Of a stretch of DNA of 44,766 bases, positions 18,879 to 27,653 are shown piece after piece. This DNA comes from Blastococcus sp. CCUG 61487 (GTDB taxonomy: Bacteria; Actinomycetota; Actinomycetes; Mycobacteriales; Geodermatophilaceae). The stretch is taken from NCBI RefSeq assembly GCF_005222955.1, contig NZ_LWUA01000048.1:1-44766 (forward strand). Direction: 5' to 3'. The notes under the pieces were generated by a model. The model searched no databases and was not told the origin of the DNA. It saw only the letters and a list, made by a program, of their open reading frames with translations. Position 1 is the first letter of the stretch, and each line of letters starts with the position of its first letter. The translations under genes were made by a program, and so were the position numbers.

Positions 18879-19172
18879 CCGGCCGGAGGCCCACGGAGGC
18901 CCGCCCGCCGCCGCCGCGACACGGCTGCCAGACGTGCCGCACCCCGCAGACCACAGCTCCACCAGGCACCATCGCACCCAGCACCACCGGGTGCGCGCAC
19001 CACAGCATTCCGGCTCCCCGCCGCGGCAACCGTCGCGCGGGAGCCGCCCACAGACTTCGCAGGGCGAGCAGGTCGCCATACCCCGCGCGGCAGCTCGCCC
19101 CGCCCCGAACCCGTGCTCCTGCGCGGCCGCCAGCTCATGGCGCCCGGGAGCGCATGAGGAGGCGTAGCCCTC
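18879..19172 (+). promoter_or_regulatory. Structured leader region upstream of rne
   Basis: This 294-base stretch has no supported gene. It is CA-rich compared with neighbouring coding sequence. It contains at least two clean hairpins: GCACC-ACCG-GGTGC (18981-18994) and CGGCTCCC...GGGAGCCG (19011-19018 with 19039-19046). A GAGGAGG ribosome binding site lies shortly before the GTG at 19173. Long 5' leaders are known for rne genes, where they take part in autoregulation; that role here is inferred. Confidence 0.45.
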
Positions 19173-22100
19173 GTGGCTGACACCGACAACACCGAGAACG
19201 AGAACACCGAGCAGGTCGACACCGGGCAGGTCACGGCCGGAGGCGGCGAGGTGACCGAGGTCCCCGCGGTCTCCGAGGACTCCTCGGTCCCGCTGGACGA
19301 GGACCTGGACGAGGACCTGGACGAGGACCTGGCCGAGGACCCGGCCGAGGACGGCGAGGTGGCGGCCGAGGAACCGGTCGCCGAGGAGCCCGAACCCGAG
19401 CCCGAGGAGCCGGTCGGGCTCCGCTTCGGAGCGCAGTTCAGCTCGCCCGAGCCGACCGCCGTGGTCGCCCGCCCGCGCCGCCGCGCCACCCGGCCCGTGG
19501 CCGCCCCCGATCCCGACGCGACCGAGCCGGTGACGCCCGCGCCTCCCGCAGCGCAGGCGCCGGCGTTCGTCAGCTTCGTCGCTCCGCCGGCCGACGCGCC
19601 GCCGGCCCCGCGCCGCCGCAGCCGCCGCCCGGCCGAGTCGCCCGACGTCGAGCAGGAGGACGCGGAGACCGCCGACACGCCCGAGGACGACGAGGCACCC
19701 CGGCCGCGGCAGCGCTCGCGCCGCCGCCCCGCGCCCGCGCAGGACGGGACCGACGACGCCGAGTCCACCGTCGACCCCGAGAACGAGGACGAGGACAGCA
19801 CCGACGACGACGGCGAGCAGACCGAAGGGTCGAGCAGCCGCCGGCGCCGGCGCGGCCGCCGCGGCCGCGGCCGGGGTCGTTCGGGTGAGGACTCCTCCGA
19901 CGGCGACGACGACCGCGACGACTCGTCCACGAGCAGCGACGACGAGTCCTCCGACGACTCCGACGACGACCAGGACGGCGAGTCCGACGAGGGCTCGACC
20001 GGTTCGGGCACCCGGCGCCGTCGGCGCCGTCGCCGGCGCAGCAGCGGAGGCGGCGGCAACGACGACTCCTCCGACGACACCGACGACGACGACCGTCCCG
20101 AGCGGGCCGGGCGCAACGGCCGAACCACGAGCGACGACGACGTCCGCGGCGTCTCCGGCTCCACCCGGCTGGAGGCCAAGCGCCAGCGCCGCCGGGACGG
20201 GCGCGACACCGGCCGTCGTCGCGCGCCGATCCTCACCGAGAGCGAGTTCCTCGCCCGCCGGGAGGCCGTCGACCGGAAGATGGTGATCCGGCAGCGCGGT
20301 GAGCGCACCCAGATCGCCGTCCTCGAGGACGACGTGCTGGTCGAGCACTACGTGACCCAGGCGCAGAACACCTCGTTCGCGGGGAACGTCTACCTGGGCC
20401 GGGTGCAGAACGTGCTGCCCAGCATGGAGGCTGCGTTCATCGACATCGGCAAGGGGCGCAACGCCGTCCTCTACGCCGGTGAGGTCAACTGGGACGCGGC
20501 CGGCCTGTCGGGCAAGCAGCGCTCGATCGAGACCGCCCTGAAGTCCGGCGACAAGGTCCTGGTGCAGGTCACCAAGGACCCGATCGGCCACAAGGGCGCC
20601 CGGCTCACCCAGCAGATCAACCTGCCCGGCCGCTTCCTGGTCTACGTGCCCGGCGGCTCGATGACCGGCATCAGCCGCAAGCTGCCCGACACCGAGCGCC
20701 AGCGGCTCAAGGACATCCTCAAGCGGATCGTCCCCGAGGACGCCGGCGTCATCATCCGCACCGCCGCGGAGGGCGCCTCGGAGGAGGAGCTCACCCGCGA
20801 CGTCAACCGGCTCAAGGCACAGTGGGAGGTCATCTCCCAGAAGGCCGAGTCGACGTCCAGCGCGCCGACCCTGCTGTACGGCGAGCCCGACCTGGCCATC
20901 CGGGTCATCCGCGACGTCTTCAACGAGGACTTCAAGGAGCTCGTCGTCCAGGGCGACGACGCCTGGGACACCGTCGAGGCCTACGTCGGCCACGTTTCGC
21001 CCGAGCTCAGCCCGCGGTTGACGCGCTACACCGGGCAGGGCGACGTCTTCCACGACCTCCGCATCGACGAGCAGCTCGCGAAGGCGCTGGACCGCAAGGT
21101 GTGGCTGCCCTCGGGCGGCTCGCTGGTCATCGACCGCACCGAGGCGATGACCGTCGTCGACGTCAACACCGGCAAGTTCGTCGGGTCCGGCGGCAACCTC
21201 GAGCAGACCGTCACGCGCAACAACATGGAGGCGGCGGAGGAGATCGTCCGCCAGCTCCGGCTGCGCGACATCGGCGGCATCATCGTCATCGACTTCATCG
21301 ACATGGTGCTCGAGAGCAACCGCGACCTCGTGCTGCGCCGGCTCACCGAGTGCCTCGGCCGCGACCGCACCAAGCACCAGGTCGCCGAGGTCACCTCGCT
21401 GGGCCTGGTGCAGATGACCCGCAAGCGGGTCGGGCAGGGGCTGCTGGAGGTCTTCTCGGAGACCTGCGACCACTGCCGCGGCCGCGGGATCATCGTCAGC
21501 ACCGACCCCGTGGACGAGAAGCGGCGCGGCGGCTCCACCGGGGGCAACTCCGGCGGGGGCAACGGCGGCGGCTCCGGCGGGGGCGGTCGGCGTGACCGCT
21601 CCGGCAAGAGCGACGGCAACAACGGCAACAACGGCAGCGGCAGCGGCAACGGCAACGGCAGCAAGGACGCCGCTGCTGACGCGCCCACCGCCGAGCCCGG
21701 TCCGGCCACCGAGCAGGCCGACGGCGACGCCGAGTCCGGCGAGGGCACCCGCACCGGCGGGCGGCGCAACCGTGGCCGTCGCGGCCGGGGCCAGTCCGGC
21801 GAGGACAGCGCCGCCGCGGACGCGGCGGTGGTGGCCGGTACCACCGGCGAGGACGCAGGGACCCCCGAGCCGGCCGAGGCCGACGACGCGAAGATCGACG
21901 ACACCGCGAAGGCCGACGAGACGGTGAAGACCGACGAGACCGCGAAGGCCGACGAGACGGTGAAGGCCGACGAGGCCGCGAAGACCGGGGAGGCGACGCC
22001 GGACGAGGTCCCGACGCCGGCGACCGTCGAGCCGGTCAACGCGGACTCCGAGGCGCATCCCGCCACCCCGCCTCGCGAGTCGGCCGACGTCGTCGTGGTT

Positions 22101-22220
22101 CCGCCGCTCGCGGTCGCCGAGCCCGCCGCGGAGACCCCGGCGGAGCAGCCCGATGCGCCGACCGGGCGGCCACGCCGTCGGCGGGCGGCGAGCCGACCGG
22201 CCGGGCCGCCGGTCGTCTGA
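19173..22220 (+). CDS. rne: Ribonuclease E/G family endoribonuclease
   Basis: This is the main RNA-decay and rRNA-maturation endonuclease, 1015 residues. It begins with a long acidic/basic disordered arm (about 1-360), including SRRRRRGRRGRGRGR-type patches. The catalytic core follows: an S1 domain (about 395-500, YLGRVQNVLPSMEAAFIDIG), 5'-sensor, and a DNase I-like region with the metal-binding aspartates in MTVVDVNTG and IVIDFIDM. The Zn-link is CDHC (Cys765, Cys768). The C-terminal arm has Gly/Asn-rich and KADET repeats and is likely the scaffold for partner proteins. This layout, with the core between two disordered arms, is that of actinobacterial RNase E. The GTG has GAGGAGG upstream. 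rplU and rpmA follow, as in Streptomyces and mycobacteria. Confidence 0.96.
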   Translation: MADTDNTENENTEQVDTGQVTAGGGEVTEVPAVSEDSSVPLDEDLDEDLDEDLAEDPAEDGEVAAEEPVAEEPEPEPEEPVGLRFGAQFSSPEPTAVVARPRRRATRPVAAPDPDATEPVTPAPPAAQAPAFVSFVAPPADAPPAPRRRSRRPAESPDVEQEDAETADTPEDDEAPRPRQRSRRRPAPAQDGTDDAESTVDPENEDEDSTDDDGEQTEGSSSRRRRRGRRGRGRGRSGEDSSDGDDDRDDSSTSSDDESSDDSDDDQDGESDEGSTGSGTRRRRRRRRRSSGGGGNDDSSDDTDDDDRPERAGRNGRTTSDDDVRGVSGSTRLEAKRQRRRDGRDTGRRRAPILTESEFLARREAVDRKMVIRQRGERTQIAVLEDDVLVEHYVTQAQNTSFAGNVYLGRVQNVLPSMEAAFIDIGKGRNAVLYAGEVNWDAAGLSGKQRSIETALKSGDKVLVQVTKDPIGHKGARLTQQINLPGRFLVYVPGGSMTGISRKLPDTERQRLKDILKRIVPEDAGVIIRTAAEGASEEELTRDVNRLKAQWEVISQKAESTSSAPTLLYGEPDLAIRVIRDVFNEDFKELVVQGDDAWDTVEAYVGHVSPELSPRLTRYTGQGDVFHDLRIDEQLAKALDRKVWLPSGGSLVIDRTEAMTVVDVNTGKFVGSGGNLEQTVTRNNMEAAEEIVRQLRLRDIGGIIVIDFIDMVLESNRDLVLRRLTECLGRDRTKHQVAEVTSLGLVQMTRKRVGQGLLEVFSETCDHCRGRGIIVSTDPVDEKRRGGSTGGNSGGGNGGGSGGGGRRDRSGKSDGNNGNNGSGSGNGNGSKDAAADAPTAEPGPATEQADGDAESGEGTRTGGRRNRGRRGRGQSGEDSAAADAAVVAGTTGEDAGTPEPAEADDAKIDDTAKADETVKTDETAKADETVKADEAAKTGEATPDEVPTPATVEPVNADSEAHPATPPRESADVVVVPPLAVAEPAAETPAEQPDAPTGRPRRRRAASRPAGPPVV
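21886..21990 (+). repeat. KADET-type tandem repeat in the RNase E C-terminal arm
   Basis: Five degenerate repeats of a seven-residue unit (AKADETV, KTDETA and variants) are encoded by near-identical GAAGGCCGACGAGAC-type DNA. Such repeats can vary in number between strains. They sit in the disordered arm after the Zn-link. Confidence 0.7.
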
Positions 22221-22237
22221 GAGAGGCCAGGACCACG

Positions 22238-22267
22238 TTCGACCGCGACGACCGGCTCAGGTACGCT
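22238..22267 (+). promoter_or_regulatory. Promoter of rplU-rpmA
   Basis: TTCGAC (22238-22243) and TACGCT (22262-22267) are separated by 18 bases, a fair housekeeping-type promoter. It lies just after the rne stop and leaves a leader of about 130 bases. Confidence 0.5.
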
Positions 22268-22282
22268 GGTCGGGTTGCTCCG

Positions 22283-22320
22283 CCCCTGAGCGGGCGCCTT
22301 CGGGTGCCGCCGGGTCAGGC
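22283..22320 (+). promoter_or_regulatory. Stem-loop in the rplU leader
   Basis: CCTGA (22285-22289) pairs with TCAGG (22315-22319), enclosing GGCGCC-TTCG-GGTGCC (22293-22308) with a UUCG tetraloop. A compact hairpin in the leader of a ribosomal protein operon may bind L21 for feedback control or may simply stabilise the RNA. No consensus motif is recognised. Confidence 0.35.
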
Positions 22321-22406
22321 GAACGCAGCCCGTCCAGCACCCGGCGATCGCACCGGTCTGCGCGCCGGAACACAGAGCTAGACACGAAAGCAACGAGGAG
22401 TCAGTG

Positions 22407-22718
22407 GTGTACGCAGTGGTGAAGGCCGGTGGCAGCCAGCACAAGGTGGCCGTGGGCGACACGTTCACGATCAACCGCCTGCAGGGTGCGGCCGGCGACA
22501 CCGTCGCCCTCCCGGCGATCCTGCTGGTCGACGGCGACACCGTCACCAGCGACGCCAAGGCCCTGGCCAAGGTCACGGTGACAGGGGAGATCGTCGAGCA
22601 CGCCAAGGGCCCGAAGATCCGCATCCACAAGTTCAAGAACAAGACCGGGTACCACAAGCGCCAGGGGCACCGTCAGCCCCTGACCAGCGTCGTGGTCCGC
22701 GACATCTCGAAGGGCTGA
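22407..22718 (+). CDS. rplU: 50S ribosomal protein L21
   Basis: The 103-residue protein of the large subunit begins [14 protein letters not shown], the standard L21 opening, and ends with the [12 protein letters not shown] tail. The frame has two adjacent GTG codons. I use the second (22407) because it gives the family's MYAV N-terminus and lies 6 bases from the GAGGAG ribosome binding site, while the first (22404) lies only 3 away. rpmA follows after 7 bases. The order rplU-rpmA-obg is nearly universal. Confidence 0.97.
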   Translation: MYAVVKAGGSQHKVAVGDTFTINRLQGAAGDTVALPAILLVDGDTVTSDAKALAKVTVTGEIVEHAKGPKIRIHKFKNKTGYHKRQGHRQPLTSVVVRDISKG

Positions 22719-22725
22719 CGCCGAC

Positions 22726-22983
22726 ATGGCACACAAGAAGGGCGCATCGTCGTCCCGCAACGGCCGCGACTCGAACTCGCAGCGTCTCGGCGTCAAGCGC
22801 TTCGGCGGCCAGGTCGTCAAGGCCGGCGAGATCATCGTCCGCCAGCGCGGCACCCACTTCCACCCCGGGCTCGGTGTCGGTCGCGGTGGCGACGACACGC
22901 TGTTCGCCCTGGCTCCGGGCTCGGTGACCTTCGGTACGCGGCGCGGTCGCAAGACCGTCTCGATCACCGCAGTGGACGCCTGA
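22726..22983 (+). CDS. rpmA: 50S ribosomal protein L27
   Basis: The 85-residue protein begins [20 protein letters not shown], the flexible N-terminus that reaches the peptidyl-transferase centre, followed by [16 protein letters not shown]. The lysine-rich start shows that no N-terminal processing peptide of the Firmicutes type is present. It is co-transcribed with rplU and followed by a long hairpin. Confidence 0.97.
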   Translation: MAHKKGASSSRNGRDSNSQRLGVKRFGGQVVKAGEIIVRQRGTHFHPGLGVGRGGDDTLFALAPGSVTFGTRRGRKTVSITAVDA

Positions 22984-22990
22984 AAGAGGA

Positions 22991-23042
22991 CCCCTTCGCC
23001 CCCCCACCGCTCGCAGGCTCGCGGCGGGCCCCTGCGAAGGGG
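22991..23042 (+). terminator. Terminator after rpmA
   Basis: CCCCTTCGC (22991-22999) pairs with GCGAAGGGG (23034-23042). The loop between contains a further GC-rich stem. It separates the ribosomal protein genes from obg. Confidence 0.6.
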
Positions 23043-23080
23043 CCTTCCATTCCGGACCTCGTAGGTAGGCGCAGGTAGTC

Positions 23081-24598
23081 GTGGCCGCATTCGTCGATCG
23101 CGTAGTGGTGCACGTCGCCGCGGGTAACGGCGGCCACGGCGTCTCCTCGATCCACCGGGAGAAGTTCAAGCCCCTCGGCGGTCCCGACGGGGGCAACGGT
23201 GGCGACGGCGGGGACGTCGTCCTCGAGGTGGATCCGAACGTGCACACGCTGCTGGACTTCCACCACCGCCCCCACCAGAAGGCGGCCAACGGGCGCCCGG
23301 GCGAGGGCAGCAACCGGCACGGCGCCCGTGGCGAGGACAAGGTCCTCAAGGTCCCGGCCGGCACCGTCGTCAGCACGCCGGACGGCCGGGTCATCGCCGA
23401 CCTCATCGGCGCCGGCACCCGCGTGGTGCTGGCCAAGGGCGGCAAGGGCGGCCTCGGCAACGCAGCGCTGGCCAACGCCCGCCGCAAGGCGCCCGGCTTC
23501 GCCCTGCTCGGCGAGCCGGGCGAGGCCTTCGACGCCGTCATCGAGCTCAAGAGCATCGCCGACGTCGGCCTGGTCGGGTTCCCGTCGGCCGGCAAGTCGT
23601 CGCTGATCGCCGCGATGTCGTCCGCGCGGCCCAAGATCGCCGACTACCCGTTCACCACGCTGGTGCCCAACCTCGGCGTGATCCGCTCCGGCGACACCGT
23701 CTACACGATGGCCGACGTCCCCGGCCTGATCCCCGGCGCCTCGACCGGCAAGGGCCTCGGCGTGCAGTTCCTCCGGCACGTGGAGCGCTGCGCCGTCCTC
23801 GTGCACGTCGTCGACATGGCGACCATGGAGCCCGGACGGGACCCCGAGAGCGACATCGAGGCGCTCGAGCACGAGCTAGCCACGTACTCCAGCGATGCGG
23901 CCGGCGGCGAGGAGCTCGACCTCGTGGGCCGGCTGCGGATCGCCGTCCTCAACAAGATCGACGTCCCGGACGCCCGGGAGCTGGTCGACCTGGTGCGCAC
24001 CTCGCTCGAAGAGCGGGGGCTCGCCGTCTTCCCCGTCAGCGCCGCCACGGGCGAAGGCCTGAAGGAGCTCGGCTACGCGCTCGCCGCGGCCGTCGAGGAG
24101 CACCGGGCGAGCCTGCCGCCCATGGAGCCGGCCCGCGTCACCGTCACGCCCAGGGCCGTCGACGACTCCGGCTTCACCGTGGAACGGGACACCGAGTTCG
24201 ACACCGGCGGTTTCGTCGTGCGCGGCGTCCGGCCGGAGCGGTGGGTGCGCCAGACCGACTTCAGCAACGACGAGGCCGTCGGCTTCCTCGCCGACCGGCT
24301 CAACCGGCTCGGTGTCGAGGACGAGCTGGCCAAGGTCGGCGCCTCTCCCGGTGACGCCGTCACCATCGGGGACGTCACCTTCGACTGGATGCCCTCGCTA
24401 CCGGCCGGGACGCTCACCGTGGAGGAGTCCGCGGGTCTCGGCGGGCGGGGCACCGACGCCCGCATCGACGCGCCGCACCGGGTGCGCGCCCAGGAGCGGC
24501 TGGCCGCGAAGAAGGCCCGCCGCGTGCCCTACGAGCTCGGCGAGGAGACGTGGACCGAGGAGGACCTGCCGGCCGAGCTGCAGGACGGCACCCCGTGA
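23081..24598 (+). CDS. obgE: Obg-family ribosome assembly GTPase
   Basis: The 505-residue GTPase acts in 50S maturation and stringent control. It has the glycine-rich Obg fold (about 1-155; [15 protein letters not shown]). The G domain has G1 GFPSAGKSS (166-174), DVPG as G3 and NKID as G4. An OCT domain follows at about 345-430, with a charged tail after it. The GTG start yields [20 protein letters not shown] as in relatives. proB starts within its stop codon (GTGA overlap), so the two are translationally coupled, as in other actinobacteria. Confidence 0.97.
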   Translation: MAAFVDRVVVHVAAGNGGHGVSSIHREKFKPLGGPDGGNGGDGGDVVLEVDPNVHTLLDFHHRPHQKAANGRPGEGSNRHGARGEDKVLKVPAGTVVSTPDGRVIADLIGAGTRVVLAKGGKGGLGNAALANARRKAPGFALLGEPGEAFDAVIELKSIADVGLVGFPSAGKSSLIAAMSSARPKIADYPFTTLVPNLGVIRSGDTVYTMADVPGLIPGASTGKGLGVQFLRHVERCAVLVHVVDMATMEPGRDPESDIEALEHELATYSSDAAGGEELDLVGRLRIAVLNKIDVPDARELVDLVRTSLEERGLAVFPVSAATGEGLKELGYALAAAVEEHRASLPPMEPARVTVTPRAVDDSGFTVERDTEFDTGGFVVRGVRPERWVRQTDFSNDEAVGFLADRLNRLGVEDELAKVGASPGDAVTIGDVTFDWMPSLPAGTLTVEESAGLGGRGTDARIDAPHRVRAQERLAAKKARRVPYELGEETWTEEDLPAELQDGTP

Positions 24599-25722
24599 CC
24601 GCGGTCGGCCGCGCGGCGGTCGCGACCGCGCGCCGCGTCGTGGTCAAGGTCGGGTCGTCCTCGCTCACCACGCCCACGGGCGACCTGGACACCACCAACC
24701 TGACGGCGCTGGTGGACGTCCTGGGTGCTCGGAGGGCGCAGGGCCGCGAGGTCGTGCTGGTCTCCTCCGGGGCGATCGCCGCCGGCCTGGCTCCGCTGGG
24801 CGTGGCCGGCCGGCCGCGGGACCTCGCGACCGCGCAGGCCGCCGCCAGCGTGGGGCAGCTCCGGCTGGTCCAGACCTACGCCGACGCCTTCGCCGGCCAC
24901 GGCGTGACGGTCGGGCAGGTCCTGCTCACCGCCGACGACCTCACCCGCCGCGGCCACTACCGCAACGCCCACCGGACGGTGGAGCGGCTGCTGACCCTGG
25001 GCGTGCTCCCGATCGTCAACGAGAACGACACGGTGGCGACCGACGAGATCCGGTTCGGCGACAACGACAGGCTGGCCGCCCTCGTCGCCCACCTCGCGCA
25101 GGCCGACGCCCTGGTCCTGCTCTCCGACGTGGACGGCGTCTACGACGGCGATCCGCGCCGCGGTCCGGCCGCGCTGCTCCACACGGTGGACGACCCGAGC
25201 GACCTGGCCGCCGTCGCGCTCGGCTCGGCCAGCCGCAACGGCGTCGGCACCGGAGGCATGGCGACCAAGGTCGAGGCGGCGCTGCTGGCCGCGCACGCCG
25301 GCGTGCCCGTCGTCGTCACCTCCACCGCCCAGGCCGCCGCCGCCCTGGCGGGGGAGCAGGTGGGCACCTTCTTCCGGCCCATGGGCCGCCGGCCCAGCTC
25401 GCGGCAGTTCTGGCTGCGCTACGCCAGCCGCCCGCGGGGTCGGCTGATCCTGGACGACGGGGCGGTGGAGGCGGTGCGCGACCGCCACGCCTCCCTGCTG
25501 GCCGCCGGGATCACCGCGGTGACCGGTGAGTTCGTGGCTGATGACCCGGTCGAGCTGGTCGGTCTCGACGGCACCGTCGTCGCCCGCGGCCTGGTCGCCT
25601 ACGACGCCACGGAGCTGCCCGAGCTGCTCGGCCGGAAGAGCGGCGACCTGCCGCCGGAGTACCGCCGCGAGGTGGTGCACCGCGACGAGATGGTGCTCGT
25701 CGGCCGCCGCCCGCCGGGCTGA
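24595..25722 (+). CDS. proB: Glutamate 5-kinase
   Basis: This enzyme catalyses the first step of proline synthesis, ATP-dependent phosphorylation of glutamate. The 375-residue product has an amino-acid-kinase domain with [10 protein letters not shown] (15-24), VSSGAIAAG and [19 protein letters not shown]-terminal PUA domain starts at about residue 275. Proline feedback inhibition is the usual control. The GTG start at 24595 overlaps the obg stop by four bases. Its pathway partner proA lies almost 4 kb downstream, beyond def and the opposing zinc operon. Confidence 0.97.
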   Translation: MTAVGRAAVATARRVVVKVGSSSLTTPTGDLDTTNLTALVDVLGARRAQGREVVLVSSGAIAAGLAPLGVAGRPRDLATAQAAASVGQLRLVQTYADAFAGHGVTVGQVLLTADDLTRRGHYRNAHRTVERLLTLGVLPIVNENDTVATDEIRFGDNDRLAALVAHLAQADALVLLSDVDGVYDGDPRRGPAALLHTVDDPSDLAAVALGSASRNGVGTGGMATKVEAALLAAHAGVPVVVTSTAQAAAALAGEQVGTFFRPMGRRPSSRQFWLRYASRPRGRLILDDGAVEAVRDRHASLLAAGITAVTGEFVADDPVELVGLDGTVVARGLVAYDATELPELLGRKSGDLPPEYRREVVHRDEMVLVGRRPPG

Positions 25723-25735
25723 GAGACTGGGCGGC

Positions 25736-26218
25736 GTGACCATGCGCCCCATCCGCGAACTCGGCGACCCGGTGCTGCGCACCCCGTCGGACGAGGTGAA
25801 GGACTTCGACGACTGGCTGGCCGCGCTGGTGCGCGACCTGCTCGACACCGTCGACCATCCGGGCCGGGCCGGGGTCGCCGCACCCCAGATCGGGGTCAAC
25901 GTGCGCGCCTTCTCCTACAACGTGGACGGCGTCATCGGGCACATGGTCAACCCGGTCATCGTCGAGCGCTCGGAGGAGACCCAGGACGGCGACGAGGGCT
26001 GCCTGTCGGTCCCCGGGATCTGGGCGCCGACGGTCCGCGCCCTGTACTGCGTGGCGGAGGGGTTCGACGTCGACGGGAAGCCGTTGCGAATCGAGGGGGA
26101 GGGGTTGATGGCCCGCTGCCTGCAGCACGAGGTCGACCACCTCGACGGCAAGGTCTTCCTGGACCGGCTCACCGGCGAGGCGCGCAAGAGCGCCCTGCGC
26201 GCGCTGCGGGAGCGCTGA
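25736..26218 (+). CDS. def: Peptide deformylase
   Basis: This metalloenzyme removes the formyl group from nascent N-terminal methionine. The 160-residue product has all three motifs: GVAAPQIG (46-53), EGCLSVPG (87-94, metal ligand Cys89) and HEVDHLDG (131-138, ligands His131 and His135, catalytic Glu132). The sequence around the start reads GTG-ACC-ATG. I favour the GTG (25736), because relatives begin MTVRPI-like and a GAGACT -10-like element sits 7 bases before it; the ATG at 25742 would remove two residues. It ends a few bases from the convergent zur gene. Confidence 0.95.
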   Translation: MTMRPIRELGDPVLRTPSDEVKDFDDWLAALVRDLLDTVDHPGRAGVAAPQIGVNVRAFSYNVDGVIGHMVNPVIVERSEETQDGDEGCLSVPGIWAPTVRALYCVAEGFDVDGKPLRIEGEGLMARCLQHEVDHLDGKVFLDRLTGEARKSALRALRER

Positions 26219-26225
26219 GGGTTCC

Positions 26226-26633
26226 TCAGCGCTCGACGGCGCAGTCCGCGCAGGTGCCGAAGAGCTCCACGTGGTGCCGCACGTCGGTGAAGCCGTGCTC
26301 GTCGGCGACCCGGGCGGCCCACCGCTCCACCGGCGGGTCGGCGACCTCGACGGCGCGGCCGCAGTCGCGGCAGACCAGGTGGTGGTGGTGCTGGGTGGTG
26401 GAGCAGCGGCGGTAGGCAGCCTCGCCGTCGTCGCCGCGCAGGACGTCGACCCGCCCGTCCTCGGCCAGCACCTGCAGGCCGCGGTAGACGGTGGCCAGGC
26501 CCACCCGTTCACCCCGCTCGGCCAGCAGTCCGTGCAGCTCCTGGGCCGTGCGGAAGCCGTCGAGGTCCTCCAGGAGGGCGAGCAGGGCGCTGCGCTGCCG
26601 CGTCGCCTGCCGGGCCGGCACGGGGCGGCTCAC
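26226..26633 (-). CDS. zur: Zinc uptake regulator, Fur family
   Basis: This 135-residue Fur-family repressor is called Zur because it is the last gene of a znuACB operon and a Zur-type palindrome covers the operon start. The winged helix spans about 10-65 (QELHGLLAERGERVGLATVYRGL). The dimerisation domain has the structural zinc site CRDC (Cys88, Cys91) and CADC (Cys128, Cys131), and a HHHH run (82-85) in the regulatory metal site. Its GTG start overlaps the znuB stop by four bases, so regulator and transporter are made together and zur is under its own control. Confidence 0.9.
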   Translation of the reverse strand: MSRPVPARQATRQRSALLALLEDLDGFRTAQELHGLLAERGERVGLATVYRGLQVLAEDGRVDVLRGDDGEAAYRRCSTTQHHHHLVCRDCGRAVEVADPPVERWAARVADEHGFTDVRHHVELFGTCADCAVER

Positions 26634-27652
26634 CGGGCACCACCGGCGGGAGGGGTGGGGGCCGGGTGCTCGCCGTGCTCGTCGTAGTGCAGCCCGGCCC
26701 CGGTGCGGTGCGGCGCGTGCAGGTGGCCGTCGTGGTCGTAGTCGACGTGGTCCCCGTGCGGCACCGGGTCGTGTCCGCAGTTCGGGCCGTGCTCGTGCGG
26801 GTGGGCCTCGTGCACGTCGGTGCGCCGGCGGTGCCGGCGCCGGGCCGTCGCGTCCCGGACGGTCACCGCCGTGGTGCCGACGATGAACAGGGCGATCGCC
26901 AGCAGGACGATCGTGCCGCCGGAGGGCGTGCCCGTGTAGTACGACGTCGCCGTCCCGGTCACGCTCACCACCAGGCCGATCGCGCAGCCGAGCAGCACCG
27001 CCTGGCGGAAGCTGCGCGCCACGAGCTGCGCGACGGCGCAGGGCAGGATCATGAGCGCGCTGATCAGCAGCAGGCCCACGACCCGCATCGACAGGACGAC
27101 GGTCGAGGCGACCAGCACCGCCAGCACCACGTTGAGTCCGAGCACGGGCAGCCCGACGGCGCGGGCGTACTCCTCGTCGTCGCTCACCGCGTACAGGCGT
27201 TGCCCGAGCAGTCCGACGACGGCCAGCACGACGACGGCGATCACCGCGAACACGGCGAGGTCGGTGCTGCTGGTCGTGGTGATGGCGCCGAACAGGTAGG
27301 CGTCGAGGTTGGTCGCCTGCCCCCGCGGGGCGAGGCTGAGCAGCACGACACCGCCGGCGATACCGCCGTAGAAGAGGACGGCCAGCGCGACGTCCCCGCT
27401 GGTCCGGCCCCGCGCGCGGACGAGTTCGATCAGCACCGCGCCGAGGACCGCGGCGACCAGCGCCGCGCCGACCGGGGCCGTGGAGGTGAGCACCCCGATC
27501 CCCACGCCGGTCAGCGCGACGTGCCCGAGCCCGTCGCCGAGCAGGGCGAGCCGCCGCTGCACCAGGAACACGCCCACCGCGGGGGCGACGAGCCCGACCA
27601 TCAGCGAGGCGAGCAGTGCGCGCTGCATGAAGGCGTAGTCGAGGATCTCCAC
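26630..27652 (-). CDS. znuB: Zinc ABC transporter permease with His-rich C-terminal tail
   Basis: This is the membrane subunit of the high-affinity zinc importer. The 340-residue product has about eight hydrophobic helices, ending near residue 275. The conserved family segment GDGLGHVALTGVGIG is present near the N-terminus. After the membrane part comes an unusual cytosolic tail of about 55 residues with some 14 histidines (VHEAHPHEHGPNCGH..., DHDGHLHAPH...), likely to bind zinc. The GTG at 27652 gives the MEILDYAFMQRAL start and lies one base after the znuC stop. An in-frame extension further upstream is just overlap with znuC. Confidence 0.92.
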   Translation of the reverse strand: MEILDYAFMQRALLASLMVGLVAPAVGVFLVQRRLALLGDGLGHVALTGVGIGVLTSTAPVGAALVAAVLGAVLIELVRARGRTSGDVALAVLFYGGIAGGVVLLSLAPRGQATNLDAYLFGAITTTSSTDLAVFAVIAVVVLAVVGLLGQRLYAVSDDEEYARAVGLPVLGLNVVLAVLVASTVVLSMRVVGLLLISALMILPCAVAQLVARSFRQAVLLGCAIGLVVSVTGTATSYYTGTPSGGTIVLLAIALFIVGTTAVTVRDATARRRHRRRTDVHEAHPHEHGPNCGHDPVPHGDHVDYDHDGHLHAPHRTGAGLHYDEHGEHPAPTPPAGGAR

Positions 27653-27653
27653 G

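Noticed and set aside
18024-22058. Long minus-strand open frame opposite rne and the DUF2344 gene
   Set aside because: It is a composition artefact of GC-rich codons: low-complexity Val/Gly/Leu/Asp sequence with no domain, exactly antisense to RNase E.
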